Shown here: in pieces, positions 52,506 to 63,762 of the stretch
Layout: each line of letters starts with the position of its first letter
Position numbering within the stretch: position 1 is the first letter of the stretch
Assembly: GCF_031755915.1 (NCBI RefSeq)
Contig: NC_083388.1
Location: 28,303,001-28,367,000, forward strand
Reading direction: 5' to 3'
Source: Ziziphus jujuba
Taxonomy: Eukaryota > Streptophyta > Magnoliopsida > Rosales > Rhamnaceae
DNA: 64,000 nucleotides
Made by a program: the position numbers and the translations under genes
The notes under the pieces: generated by a model
The model's input: the letters and a program-made list of their open reading frames with translations, nothing else
What the model was told of the DNA's origin: nothing
Database searches by the model: none

Positions 52506-52740
52506 GCTGTAATGAAAATGATTAGAGAAAAGATATTTTGAAAATATGAAAAGTGTTAGATATAATAGGAAATAAAATTTTAATTGTTGAAAAATATGAG
52601 CAAAAGATTGGAAATGGGAAAATAAGGTAGAATAGGAAAGATAAGGAAAGGAAGGGAAAAGAAGATGATTAGTTTGGATTTGATTAAGTGTTTTGGAAAT
52701 GGATTGATCTTGTAGGATCTGAACATTATTTGATTGGAGT

Positions 52741-53060
52741 AAGAAATCAAATTTGACCTTTTCACCTAAGGGGTGACTGATGATTCCATCATTTTCTGTG
52801 GTAAATGGGTACAACAAAGAGAGAAAGGGAATACCTAAAATAACTTGATCTGTCATGTTTCTAACAAGGACAAACGATCTTTTGAAACAAATTTTATTAT
52901 GACAAATATGTGCATGATTAATTTCATATTGTAAATCCATTTTACTTCCGTTAGCGGAGTTTAATCTTTTTTTAGTTTTTTGTATAATATTTACTAGGTA
53001 TGAGACCTTCTTGGACACAATTTAAATCTGCACCTGAATCTAAAAATGCGATTGTCATTA
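52741..53060 (-). pseudogene. caulimovirid aspartic protease domain, broken; reverse transcriptase missing
   Basis: DSGADLN at about 53040-53020 is the catalytic triad region of a retropepsin. VILGIPFLSLLYPF near 52850-52810 is the conserved C-terminal part. A frameshift lies between them near 52975-52985. The pol polyprotein normally continues into reverse transcriptase and RNase H, but here about 240 bases of unrelated, Phe/Leu-rich sequence follow and then the viroplasmin frame. The polymerase part has therefore been deleted, or was not captured. Confidence 0.75.
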
Positions 53061-53507
53061 ATCGAAATTATTGTAATTTTTATGTGCCATTTTTTAAGTT
53101 TGATATTTTGAATGGAAGATAAACAATTGTCATGGGAAGATCCTTCTTCCTGTTCTTCAAGTTGATTAGGAATAAATTTTTGAGGTTTTTCTTGAATAAA
53201 TTGTAATTGGTGTTTGATTAAATAATTTTCTAATTTTAATTCCTTAATTTCGGATTTAATTGTTTTAATCTCTGCTTGTAGATCTTGAACAGTTATGTGT
53301 TTATTTTTGATTTATTAAAAGTTTGTAAGGCTTCTGTTAAACAGATTTTTGAGTACTTTTATTAAGTTGATTTGTTTATTTGTGATTACCAATTATGATC
53401 TTTTTATATTTTCTCATGTATTCTATCCTTTCGTCAGGATTTTCTAATTTGCTAAGTAATTCTAAGATTATATCTTCATCTTCAGTAGAATTTGTTAAGA
53501 CATTAAC
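53061..53507 (-). pseudogene. linker between coat-protein and protease parts
   Basis: Low-complexity coding remnant in shifting frames with a predicted coiled-coil-like run (IKTIKSEIKELKLEN at about 53280-53230). It lies where the polyprotein of this family has a linker. Several frame breaks. Confidence 0.45.
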
Positions 53508-55326
53508 TTATTTATTACAACAGGTATCAAGACAACAGGCATCTAAACATCCTAAAGTAATATTAGGGTTATCTGTGTCACTAGTGGATTCAGAGTGAAT
53601 ACTTGATTCGTCAGAACTTGATTTAGTGTAAATATTATTTTCGCTATGTTCACTATCTGTATTGTGAATTCCTAAGACATTGATTAAATTTTGTTTTTGA
53701 TTTTCTGGAATTTCTAATTGTTTGATTGTTTGCTTAACTTTGCATTCGTTGGCAAAATGACCAAATTTATTACATTTAAAACATTTGATTTTAGTTTTAT
53801 TTTTTGAATCTTTTTTATGTTTATTTGATTTGTAGAATTTGTCAGAATTGGGTTTACTAAATTTGTTGGTTTTGTAATAAGTTTTATGATGTGAATATTT
53901 ATTATTTCGAAAAGTTTTCTTATGTGATTTTTCTTTGATTTTTCTCCTAGAGGGTGCTATTGTAGATAGACCATATTGTTGACAAAAGTTTCCTAATTCG
54001 TATTTAGTTTTTCTTTTATCATTATTTAGTTGATTTGTTATTTTCATATTAGTGTACATTTTTAATCCTTCTTTTTTGATTATTGAAACTATATCTCCAT
54101 AAGTTAATGAATCGTAGTCTATGTGACCACTATCATTCCTTAAAACATTTCTGATTTTTCTAGCAAATAATTGGGGTAAACCATTAATAAATTTTTCTTT
54201 CCAAAAGGGTTGATTACTATCGTCTCTCATCATAATTCCGGTGGTAAATGCTTGTACATACCATTCGAAATCACTAAGGGTTGGACAATGTAAATTGATT
54301 AATTGACTATGGATTCGTTTGGTGACAGCTATAGGGGTTCCTATAAAATGTCTGATTATTGTGGCTAACAAGGTATTAACACCATTTGGGACACCTTGAC
54401 CTATTTATTCATTAAATATTTGGAATCCTTCTTCATCTAATTTATTAGCATAAATGATTTCTGATTTAGATTGATCTGTTAAATGTTTTTCCCACCAGTA
54501 ATGTAAAGTATCAGTAAATCTTGTGACTAATAATTCAATAATTTCAGGTTGGGGAAGGTTTTGATTAGTGAAATAACTATTAGCAACCATGGACATGTGA
54601 TGTAATTTGTTTAATATTTCATGTTCTTTTAATCCATCTATATTCCATTCGTATAATTTACCAGACCTGATAGAGAATTGATTTTTAGGATTTGATTCCT
54701 GAAATTTTGGAGGTAAGGGTTTATTATTCCATTGTTTGAAGGTATTAAATTGTAGTTTTTGATTTTTTAAGTCTATTAAGATGATTATCTAATGAAGATT
54801 GATTTGATTCTATATCAGATGAATTTTGATTTTTAATAGTAGCGAGATTGGAAGAGAAGGCTTCATTTTTGGAAGTTGAAGTTTTTAATTGTAATTCTTT
54901 TAAGAGTTGACTGAGTTGATTTGTTTTATTTGGAAGGGTTGGAATTTTTGTAATATCTGGAAATTTTATAAGTGGTTGTGGTTTAATTTCTTCTTTAGAG
55001 GAATTATCAATTTTGGTTTCTATTTTATCTAGTTGTTTGCCTACTGTAATAATACTTTGATTTGTATAATTATTTTGTTCAATTGCTTTTCTAATTTCAT
55101 TAATTAAATCTTTGCTTTCATGAGTGAAAGTTTTAAATGGTGAGGCTATGACTTGATTATTTAAATGGGAAATGATTATTTTTTCAATTGGAGGGTGGCT
55201 AGATAGAACTGTTGATTGATCGGATTTAATCCATTTTTCTTTTGTTAATGTTTTTAAATCTTTTAATGGATAATAATATTTTTCGAGAAAATCCAAAAAT
55301 TGTATATCAAATTTAAGTTGTAACAT
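53508..55326 (-). pseudogene. caulimovirid coat protein with CCHC zinc knuckle, broken
   Basis: The first part (55326-54745) is a Lys/Asn/Ser-rich frame. A frameshift near 54750 leads to the core (KLYEWNIDG, HHMSMVANSY, HYWWEKHLT), which is typical of coat proteins of this family, then an in-frame TAA at about 54405. The frame continues to a Lys-rich basic region and the knuckle CFKCNKFGHFANEC (C-x2-C-x4-H-x4-C) at about 53785-53744, then an acidic Ser-rich tail ending DACCLDTCCNK at 53508. Such proteins form the capsid and bind nucleic acid. At least two breaks mean no full product. Confidence 0.75.
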
Positions 55327-55335
55327 TAACTATTT

Positions 55336-55692
55336 CTAGCTTTGCCAAATATGTTCTTTCTGTTCTTTAGTGTGTGACTGCTTATTGTTTATTAATTTTT
55401 CATGATTTTTATTTGACATCATTTCTTGATTTAATTGTTTCCAATGGGGTTTAAAGGGTGTACTTAGTGTGTTTAATTGGGGATCTATGAAATCTGAGGC
55501 TGTGGGTGATTGAAGTGATTGTATTTCTTCATCACTGTAACGAGATTGACTAACCTGTCCAGTGTTGTGAATTGATTTTAATTTGAGATTTTTAATTTCA
55601 TTTTCTAATCTTAATTTGTGTAATTGTTGTTCTAATTCTTGGATTTTAATTCTTTGTAAATTTTTTTTAATTTCGTGATCTCTTCTAGACAT
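55336..55692 (-). pseudogene. caulimovirid coiled-coil protein, virion-associated type
   Basis: 118 codons starting MSRRDHEIKKNL. The first 50 residues form heptad-rich coiled coil (QELEQQLHKLRLENEIKNLK). It lies between the movement and coat protein frames, where several genera encode small coiled-coil virion-associated proteins. The identity is inferred from position and shape. The frame itself is open. Confidence 0.5.
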
Positions 55693-55776
55693 ATTATTAG
55701 AAGATATCGACTCTATGATTGGTTTATTAAAAGATCGTCTTGAGGAGGTTTCTTCTACGTGTTGATTAGATATAGG

Positions 55777-56661
55777 TTATCTATCAAAGGTGATTCTTAC
55801 TGACCCATCTTCAGACTGTGAGATGAACTCAGTGTTGGTTAAAATATTTTGAATAGGGATTGGACTTTGGACATCAATTAATACCCAATCAGAGGGTAAA
55901 TTGACATCTGACCATTTGATCATTTTAGGGATCTTGATATTTAAATCGTAGTATTGACTCTGGATTAACATGGTATAAACTTTAGCATTATGTTTTTTAG
56001 CTTTAAAGTTCATATTAGTTCCTGAGACTTTATAATGGATTCTGTAGATTAGGGCTAAGGGTTGACGACCTTCGTTGAAGTTATAACTCGAAGTTTTTAG
56101 ATTTAGAGTTAAGATTTTTAGTATGCATGGATCTGTTAAGCTAACTGAAAAATTTGGGTAATAGTCAAAATGAACAGGACCATTACATAAACTGGTTTCT
56201 ATGACTCCAAAGACACCTTCATTAAAGTTTTTAAAACTAGCATCTCGAAGACATAGTAGTATAGATGAATTGGTTCCTAATTTTGTAAGAGGTTTGATTT
56301 CAATTTGAACTAATCCTATGTGTAAGAAACGGTGACCATCTTTTATATGCTTTTTTAATGTTATCTTTATTGATTAGTTGGCAGGTTTCATGATCTTTGT
56401 TGATTGTATAAACTTGTTTAACTGTTTTAATATGTGATTTACTTTTAAATGAAGATAAAGACCAAGTTTTATGATGACATTTTTCACTAGGTGAAACTGG
56501 AGGAATATTCTATTCGGGATTGATTGATTCATTGAAGGAAAACTATAATGTTCTTCATTGATTATGTCTGGTATTTGATTTCTATTAAATGATGATCTAG
56601 AACTAGTACTTAATCTAGAACTAGCAGAAAAATTAGATCTAAATAATCTATCCATTTTCAA
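55777..56661 (-). pseudogene. caulimovirid movement protein (30K superfamily), frameshifted
   Basis: Starts MKMDRLFRSNFSASS, a Ser-rich head. After a frameshift near 56500-56510 and another near 56370 the 30K core is legible: GLVQIEIKPL, ILLCLRDASF, NEGVFGVIET, GPVHFDYYPNFSVSLTD and IYRIHYKVSGTN, followed by an open C-terminal frame from 56013 to 55777. In this family the protein widens plasmodesmata for cell-to-cell movement. The frame is broken at least twice. Confidence 0.75.
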
Positions 56662-56949
56662 AATTTAATTTCTAAAGCTTTAAACACTTAAATTTACTTT
56701 TACTGATATTTTTCCATCCTATTCCAAGACCTCTCAAACCAACATCCTCTCATGCCTCTCCTGGGACTTATTGTTCAGACTTGGAACGATTATTGTTCAG
56801 TAAGGTTTAGAAAGGAACAATATAACAAAAGTAAATTGAAGGAAATAAAGATAAAGAAAGTAAATAAGAAACTGAATTGATTAAGCAGATATAACACTCT
56901 ACGGGTGCTAAAAGAAAGTAGCAAAAAAGAAGGAGAGAGTGTTGCTGGA
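56662..56949 (-). other. leader-like end of the caulimovirid copy
   Basis: Upstream of the movement-protein start there is no long frame. A 'TGGTATCAGAGC'-type tRNA-Met primer site, usual in this family, was looked for and not seen. The part contains the second copy of 'aaactgaattgattaa' (56869-56884). Confidence 0.4.
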
Positions 56950-57712
56950 AAAATTACTGTAGGTTTCATCGGTAATTATTGAAGGCCCTATGGTAATCAA
57001 ATTTTTGTGCCAATTTGAGAACTTTTTCAGAACTTTTGGGATTTTTTCTCTTTAGGATCATTGAAAAATGTATATTTTACATGTTTTTCCATTTAACACA
57101 CATTAGGGGACTTGTGAGGGCAAAAAAATTGGTAAAATATGATTACTATAGGGGTTTTGGTAATTACCAATGAAACCTACAGTAATTTTTCCAGCAACTA
57201 CAAATTGATTGCCGTAGGTTTCATTGGTAATTACCGAAGGCCTTACGGTAATCAAATTTTTGTGCCAATTTGAGAACTTTTTTAGAACTTTTGGGGTTTT
57301 TTTCTTCTTAGTATCATTGAAGAATGTATATTTTGCATGTTTTTGCATTTAACACACATTAAAGGACTTATGGGGGCCAAAAAATTGATAAAATATGATT
57401 ACCATAGGGGTTTCGGTAATTACCAATGAAACATACGGTAATTTTTTTAGCAACTACAAATTGATTATTGTAGGTTTCATCGGTAATTACCGAAGGTCCT
57501 ACGGTAATCAAATTTTTGTGCCAATTTGAGAAAATTTTCAGAACTTTTGGGGTTTTTTCTCTTTAGGATCATTGAAGAATGTATAGTTTTCATGTTTTTG
57601 CATTTAACACACATTAGGGGACTTATGGGGGCCAAAAAATTGGTAAAATGTGATTACCATAGGGGTTTCGATAATTACCGATGAAACCTATTATAATTTT
57701 TCTAGTAACTAC
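56950..57712. repeat. satellite array, right block (about 3 units)
   Basis: The same unit of about 250 bp in the same orientation as in the left block, with 'tttttgtgccaatttgagaa' at about 57007, 57258 and 57510. It resumes inside the inverted repeat of a unit, so the two blocks are one array split by the caulimovirid copy. It ends inside a unit at about 57712. Confidence 0.9.
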
Positions 57713-57797
57713 AAATTAAATGCTTTCACTTATTAATGTCTTTTTTTCTCTTACAAATTGAATGCTTTCACTTATTAATGTCGTTTTTTCTCTTACT
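57709..57797. repeat. direct repeat of about 43 bp next to the satellite
   Basis: 'acaaattaaatgctttcact' at 57709 and 'acaaattgaatgctttcact' at 57752 both continue 'tattaatgtc' and a T-rich tail. The pair stands between the satellite and the Mutator-like remnant. Confidence 0.85.
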
Positions 57798-57895
57798 TTG
57801 TCAACAGTTATCATTAATAAAGCTAGATTTAGCATGTTCTTGGTGGAAGCACACATGATTGAAGTTGTCGAATGTAATTGTGGTGATTCTTTTAC

Positions 57896-57955
57896 GACGG
57901 TGGACAAATGTCAATTACCGACGATGCATCGGTAATTACAATTGGGTAGTAATAG
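57896..57955. repeat. inverted motif related to the satellite palindrome, left of the MULE remnant
   Basis: 'caattaccgacgatgcatcg' followed by 'gtaattacaattg' is an imperfect palindrome. It shares 'ATTACCGA' and 'TCGGTAAT' with the satellite arms. A related stretch lies on the far side of the remnant at 59512-59600. Confidence 0.6.
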
Positions 57956-58180
57956 CATCCGTGAAACAGTAAGAAACCTACGAAAAACTGAACACATAAT
58001 GATATTTTAAAAACACAATATGACAGATGACTTTGCCAACAAAACAACACATAAAACCAACGTTTGTTATGCCAAAACACATGTTAGCGGTTGAGCTACT
58101 AATTACATTCCTTACTACATTGCATAACACACGCATACCACATAACATGCCCCCATTGTCTTAATATAGCGTAGAGCAAT

Positions 58181-58792
58181 TTATGGTCCTTTGGTTGAAT
58201 GGTGCTGTTGGTTGGTAGTGCTATGAAGAGGTATGGCGGCCGAGCATGATCGGCTGCTGTGACCAATCTGTTTGCATCTCTCGCATCTATATTGAAGACG
58301 TTCCTTTCCTTGAGATTGAATCCTCTTCTTTCTTGGTCTTCCTGACTGTTTGCCAATCTTAGGTGGAAGTACAAGCTGGTTTATGACATCATCTCGAGCA
58401 TGCCACTGACATTTATCTCCAAGTGGATATATGGTTTCTGAATATGCGTCATGGAGTGAGTCAACTGAGTAATGCGCCTAGTAAAGGATATATGGAGAAA
58501 TATATCGATGCTTACATGTTGCAATTGCATGGACACAAGGAAATCCATCAATGTCGAATTCCTTGCATGAGCACGTCTTATTTTCTAAGTTGACTACTCC
58601 AACGAACACGCTATAGCCAACAATTTGAAACTCGTATAAGTTTAATGGAATAATACGTAAGCCTCTCCCATTATTTAAGCGCTCTTGCATGATATTTTCC
58701 AACCAATTAGTAACAGGAGTTTGCATTGCAGCTGCATTATTTCGACGTTCATACCCCTTGTTGATTAATTCTTCAATCATGTCTGCAAACAA
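58181..58792 (-). pseudogene. Mutator-like (MULE) transposase, C-terminal remnant
   Basis: 204 codons with one internal TAG (58478-58480). It begins DMIEELINKGYERRN and contains a SWIM zinc finger, CSCKEFDIDGFPCVHAIA (C-x-C...C-x-H). After the stop the same frame goes on with a YSVDSLHDAY segment, GRPRKKRI, and a zinc knuckle RCERCKQIGHSSRSC (C-x2-C-x4-H-x4-C). This order (SWIM, GRP-basic motif, CCHC knuckle) is the usual C-terminus of plant MULE transposases. An acceptor-like 'tttgcag' precedes the first residue, so it may start an exon. The DDE catalytic core is not found upstream, so the element is 5'-truncated and not autonomous. Confidence 0.85.
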
Positions 58793-59511
58793 AACAGCTC
58801 AAAAACATTACAAACTCTAGTATTGCCCTTCCTCCTCATGATAATTATAGCAAACCATGCCTTCTAATGCAAGGAAAAAAAAATGCTAAATTATAACAAA
58901 ACCAATATAATATCAACCAATATAGTATTAAACACAATAATCACATAATAAAAGCATTAAAAGTTAACTAAAGACTATAACTGTGGATATTTAGATATCA
59001 CAAAACATCAACAGCAAGTAGACTTCTCATATAAGACATTTAGTATGTCCCCAAGAAGATAATAATCATCAAATGCGGCTCCTACCATGGACCTACCAAT
59101 AATCCAAACCACAACAGCTGTGGTCCTTGTGGTCCTTAAAATTTTGAATAGAAACATAAAGTGAAAGAGCTTCATCATATCATAATATGCTGACAACATA
59201 AATACAATTGAGTGAATAATCTTCCACCAGTTCCTTTCACCCTAAAGAGAAAAAAGTTCATCCCACATAACTCCTGGCAGACATAGTGGATCAAGTAGAA
59301 TAAGATGTCAAGTTTGTGACACATGTGCTAAATCATAATATAACATTAGCTTGAATGGATGCAATGTTGACATTGTGGTGATTTGTGGATTATTTTGTTC
59401 ACGATCATAAATATAGTTACATTTAGCATGTCCTTCATATACAATAACATTATCAAAGTTGTCAAATTCGATTGAGGTAGTTTGCTTTCAAAAAATGGAA
59501 AAATTAAATAT
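58793..59511. other. no gene recognised, upstream of the MULE remnant
   Basis: AT-rich. Open frames at 59008-59199 and 59346-59564 (- strand) show no known domain. If the MULE remnant is part of a larger element, this stretch would be its decayed or deleted middle. Confidence 0.4.
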
Positions 59512-59600
59512 ACCGACGGAATGTCGGTAATTACCGATGGAATCGCCGTTAAATTTTCCAACAAGCAAGTGTTTCGTAATTACCGATGTACCGTATGTAA
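59512..59600. repeat. inverted motif related to the satellite palindrome, right of the MULE remnant
   Basis: 'taccgacggaatgtcggtaa' and 'ttaccgatggaatcgccgtt' overlap around 'ggtaattacc', and 'gtaattaccgatgtaccg' follows. The core TCGGTAATTACCGA is the same 14-base palindrome found in the satellite units. Confidence 0.6.
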
Positions 59601-61175
59601 CGAACAAAGATTGTAATTTTCAAATGGAAATTCCTGAACCATTTATGGATTGTTGTATATAAAATAAAACCAACATATAACTTGCACTTTTATATCATGT
59701 CAAGACGTGACAAACAATGAATCCAATATAAAGGGAAAATATATATGTATATGTACATATATATATACACATACATAAAATCTTTAACTCTGCTGCGCAC
59801 GAACGTACACTTTAATTACACATTTTTGAAGTTTATGGGCTCCACAATGAAAATTTTCAATCTTTTTGTTATCACAAAAGGTTGGGGGTATGCAGGGTGA
59901 CTGCACTGCACTGAAGGTAGTATTGTGTTTTCTGCAAGGGTTGATCAGTGTGAAGAAAGGCTGAAAGGTACATAACCAACAAAAGAGAAAGAGAGAGGGA
60001 GATACACATGATTCATTGAATGTGGTAGTAGGGAGAGGAAGAGAGAGGGATAGAAGTTAATGAGGGTAGATGAGAAATGGGAGATGGTAAAACAATTTGT
60101 TTAAATATTTTCCACTTTATTCGACAGTTAATGAAAAATAAGGGTAGATGAGAAATGGGAGATGGTTCCATTTATTTGACACTTTCAGATCCATTTATTT
60201 AAATATTTTCCACAACTGCACAATTAATTTCCTCCTGACTACTCTCTTATGGACATACTGCCATGGAGCTGCATTTTAAAAGAAATTGGAAGAAGCTTTC
60301 AAGTTGGGAATAGTCTCCAATCTAAAACTAACTAAATTTCAATGCATACCATTCAAACAAGTTCAAATTGTCTCAAACTAGAGAGCCAATATTTGAGAAC
60401 TCAATTACCATCCATTTAAATTCTCATCTTTCTTATTTCTTGCTTTTCCACTCCTCAAACAATATGGAGAATTTAATAATGAAATTGGGTCATTACACTT
60501 CATCTTGACATGAGAATCATGTAGAAAAACTAAAAACTAAATTTGAATTAGCAAGCCAAAAATGTACAAGTGTTTTATGAATAAAAACTAGAGAATATTA
60601 TAGCTCCTACAAAAGGCTGTGTTGGTACCAAATCCATGGTGTAATTGTTTAAAGTGGTATTATTCCTTAAACATGGAACTGCTTTGAGCTTTTTACATTG
60701 AAGTTATACTCACATTTATGTCGATTCATAATCAGATTAGCCAATATGAGATTACTGTCCAATCAAAGACAAAACAAGTAAAAGCACTGCATCATAATGA
60801 AAGGCTAGTTTTAGTTTCAGATAAAGCCTAAAAAGCATAGACTGCATCTGTCAGTTTTTTCAAGTTAAAAATCATAAATGTAAATGTAATTATGGAAAAA
60901 ATTGATAAAATTGTAACTATATAATACCATACCACGATGAATGTTGAACGTACATGAACAAGTGCTGTCAAAACTGATATATTGGCAAAGAGAAAATATT
61001 TAACCAAATAATACACAGACAATATTTAACCAAATAATACACAGACAATCATGTTTATCTAGCCAATGCATTGAAACTAGAAGTAAGGTTTCAATGTGTT
61101 CCAAGTATATATCTTTCTATAATATCAATTCAACTGAGTGAATTTGTTTTAACTACAAGATGAATGAGTGCTCGC
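59601..61175. other. no gene recognised
   Basis: Holds two small direct repeats: 'gggtagatgagaaatgggag' at about 60065 and 60143, and a 27-base tandem pair at about 60994-61047 ('aatatttaaccaaataatac'). No coding signal was found on either strand. Confidence 0.45.
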
Positions 61176-61261
61176 TTAAGTGGTGCGAAGCTCCTTGTAT
61201 ATCTGCACAAAAAGCTGCTTGTGCAGACTTTCAGATTCCTCATCTGTTATGTTCATTGCAT
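61176..61261 (-). CDS. possible terminal exon of an unknown gene
   Basis: After an acceptor-like 'tgtatgcag', 86 bases encode a short peptide (AMNITDEESESLHKQL, then FVQIYKELRTT) and a TAA stop. The sequence looks coding: charged, helical and free of A/T-run bias. I do not recognise the family. Upstream exons are not visible; about 150 bases further on, a repeat element begins and runs off the window, so the rest of the gene may lie beyond an insertion. Confidence 0.3.
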
Positions 61262-61412
61262 CTGCATACAAACACCAGTAAAATAAAGGTTAAAGGTAAT
61301 TAAGATAAAGTAGCTTACTATCAAATTTAACTTCTCTACATTAATTCTTTCGTGTTTAAGCACAACCACTATGTACAAAATGGCAGAAAGAAACTTGAGC
61401 TTGAGCACAAAG

Positions 61413-63730
61413 AATGTCAGGACCCGTCCAGAATTCCTTCCCGAAATCCTAGACAAGCCCTGATTCCAGGGAAATACCACCGAACCTTCCAACGGAAAAT
61501 CTGGCAGCACCTCCCCTAAGGGTAGGACTAACTAGAAAAATTACCTGCACTGAAAACACACTTCTATAAACATCCCCTTATTCCTCCCACAATACTACAA
61601 ATGGATTCCACAAATTTCAGCACTTCAAAAAAAATAACAGCAGCAACCCAGTGCATAAATAATAACTACACGTCCAATACAGTATACAGAGCATTATACA
61701 GATAAATGTGGAATTTATACAATGACAGATAAGAAGCAATACAGGATAGAGAGGAAAAAGGGAAGATATACTTCTTGGACTTTCGGCATCGAACTGAGAT
61801 GTTGGACTCGCCCCGGACAATCAACGTCTCCAACCTGAACCTAGGGGAACAGAATTTAAGAGTGTGAGATGCTAATCATCCCAGTGAGTGACCCTATCTA
61901 CTGTACACCTTTAATAATAATAGTATACCAAATAAAGGGATTTAATTAATCAATACCGAACAATTAAATAAATAAATAAATAAACATTTGAAATAGCAAT
62001 TTCTCTCAAAACCCTCACTATTCGCTCCGTTGGAAATGTTCCCCTTTTAAAACATTTTCACAAAACCCGATATTTGTACTTCCCAAAAACCAAGGGATCA
62101 AACCATTTGATAAACAATAAATAATAAATACCCCAATATATAATTAAAATGTAATAAATTATAATAAGTAATTTTTGAACACCTTTAGGGTTTGAAACTT
62201 TATCTGAAAATTACACCTGACGCACCATACCATATACTAGTGATGCCCTCCAATACCCAGCGTCCCGAGCACCGATTGGCGGAGAGATTAAAGAGAGAAA
62301 CTTGCAAACGGCACTTCGGCGTCCCGACAATACCGCTGCTGAAACCATCATCCTGGCCAAGGGAGGGGCGGCTGTTGCCAATATCAAACTTGCCTGCCCA
62401 GTCCAATGGCAACCACGGGAGAAATAATACTTGCGCGCTAAACCACATAATACTTGCGCGCTACCACGTGTCCATACACCAGAACACCAATACTGTATAA
62501 GTGCATCTAAAACAATTATTATTAACCAACCGTACCGTTTTCCAAAATTACCGTGGGAAATATATCAAAATTTCACACTTACCATCCCACATATTTTTAT
62601 TTAACAAACCGGTACGAAAATATCGATAACAAATAAACCACAATTTTCTTGAAGTACGAGGTTCAACAATAAAAATACCGCGGGCATAATTTATAAAATT
62701 TAACCAAATATTTTCATAAAATATTTAACCCAATTATGCCCGAAAATAATACTTAAAACCACATACGATTATTACCGAAATATACTTTGCTCATGCATAA
62801 TAAATAAATTAAACCACAATAAAACCATAACCAAATTGTACCACATGAGCATAATTTAAATACCAATTAAACATAATTAATTGCCCAAAAAAGATATAAA
62901 ATCCAGACACAATCAATTACTGAAAATACTTGCTCATGTGTAATAAATACCATTTAATCACAATAAAATAATAATCGGGAATTTCTTAATGACCCCCAAA
63001 TTTCCGTTTAGCACTAATGGATAAATATATATAAAATAATATTTTTCCCGATTATATTTAAAATATGCCACATGAGCACAAATTACAGATATCAAATAAA
63101 CACCAAATAAATATAATAAATTGTCCAAAATATTTTTAAAGGTGGGTCACTCACCTGGAGCACGCAATTAAACCATGATCCACCATGGGATCAATTCCAT
63201 GACTCACCCGTGCTCCTAGAACAAAATTCACACACAGTTAAATAAATTAATATTTTAATCGGATAATTAATACCCGGTACCCGGGGAGGTCAAACACAAA
63301 CGTTATCCAAAATTGACAAATTATATGTCTATGGAAAGCTTGTGAGATGAGGATCCCATTACCGACCTCCATTGAGTTCAATTCGACCGGCGGTGGCCGG
63401 AATTTGGTCGGAAAGATTCGGCCGGTTTTAATCCCTTCGTATCTTGCAAATCGACGGGAGTTGAGTTAATTGGAGCTCAGAATCGGACTCAGAGGGTCCA
63501 AATTAGTGGGAAAGGACCGGTTGCACGACCGGTGGCTGTCGGAAAATGGCCAAACTGGCGACACACCGGCCGCCGGCGTTGGAGGCCGATCCCGGCTCGT
63601 CCGCTGGCCATTCGGCCGAAGATTTGGCCGCCGGTGTCACCAGCTGCGGGCTTTCACGTCGGCCGGCGCGTGCGTGGTTCCGGTGGCTGGAAAATGTGCA
63701 GCAGGGAGAGAGAGAGAGACGGGCGGTGGA

Positions 63731-63762
<32 letters not shown>

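Larger units (their letters stand above)
50935..56949 (-). mobile_element. endogenous caulimovirid (pararetrovirus) copy, degenerate, inserted in the satellite
   Basis: Satellite stops at about 50934 ('tttttctagcaa') and resumes at about 56950 ('aaattactgtaggtttcatc'). Between them, reading on the - strand, lie in order: a 30K-type movement protein, a coiled-coil protein, a coat protein with zinc knuckle, a retropepsin-like protease and a viroplasmin-like protein. This is the gene order of Caulimoviridae. Stops and frameshifts break most frames, and no reverse transcriptase or RNase H sequence was found. The 16-base string 'aaactgaattgattaa' occurs close to both ends (50944 and 56869), perhaps a trace of terminal overlap from a circular genome. 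Integration is not part of the normal cycle of this family, so capture by DNA repair is the likely origin. Confidence 0.82.

Noticed and set aside
56662..56949. tRNA-Met primer site of the caulimovirid leader
   Set aside because: No match to the usual TGGTATCAGAGC-type sequence was seen on the - strand. The site may lie in the missing part.
49333..57348. Similar - strand open frames of about 80 codons at 49333-49575, 50840-51076 and 57103-57348
   Set aside because: They look like a protein family, but are the same frame through satellite units and are broken in most units. Likely a by-product of the repeat.
49220..57712. Regular repeat with constant spacing, considered as a CRISPR-like array
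   Set aside because: The unit is about 250 bp and repeats throughout, with no repeat-spacer structure. The genome is a plant's.
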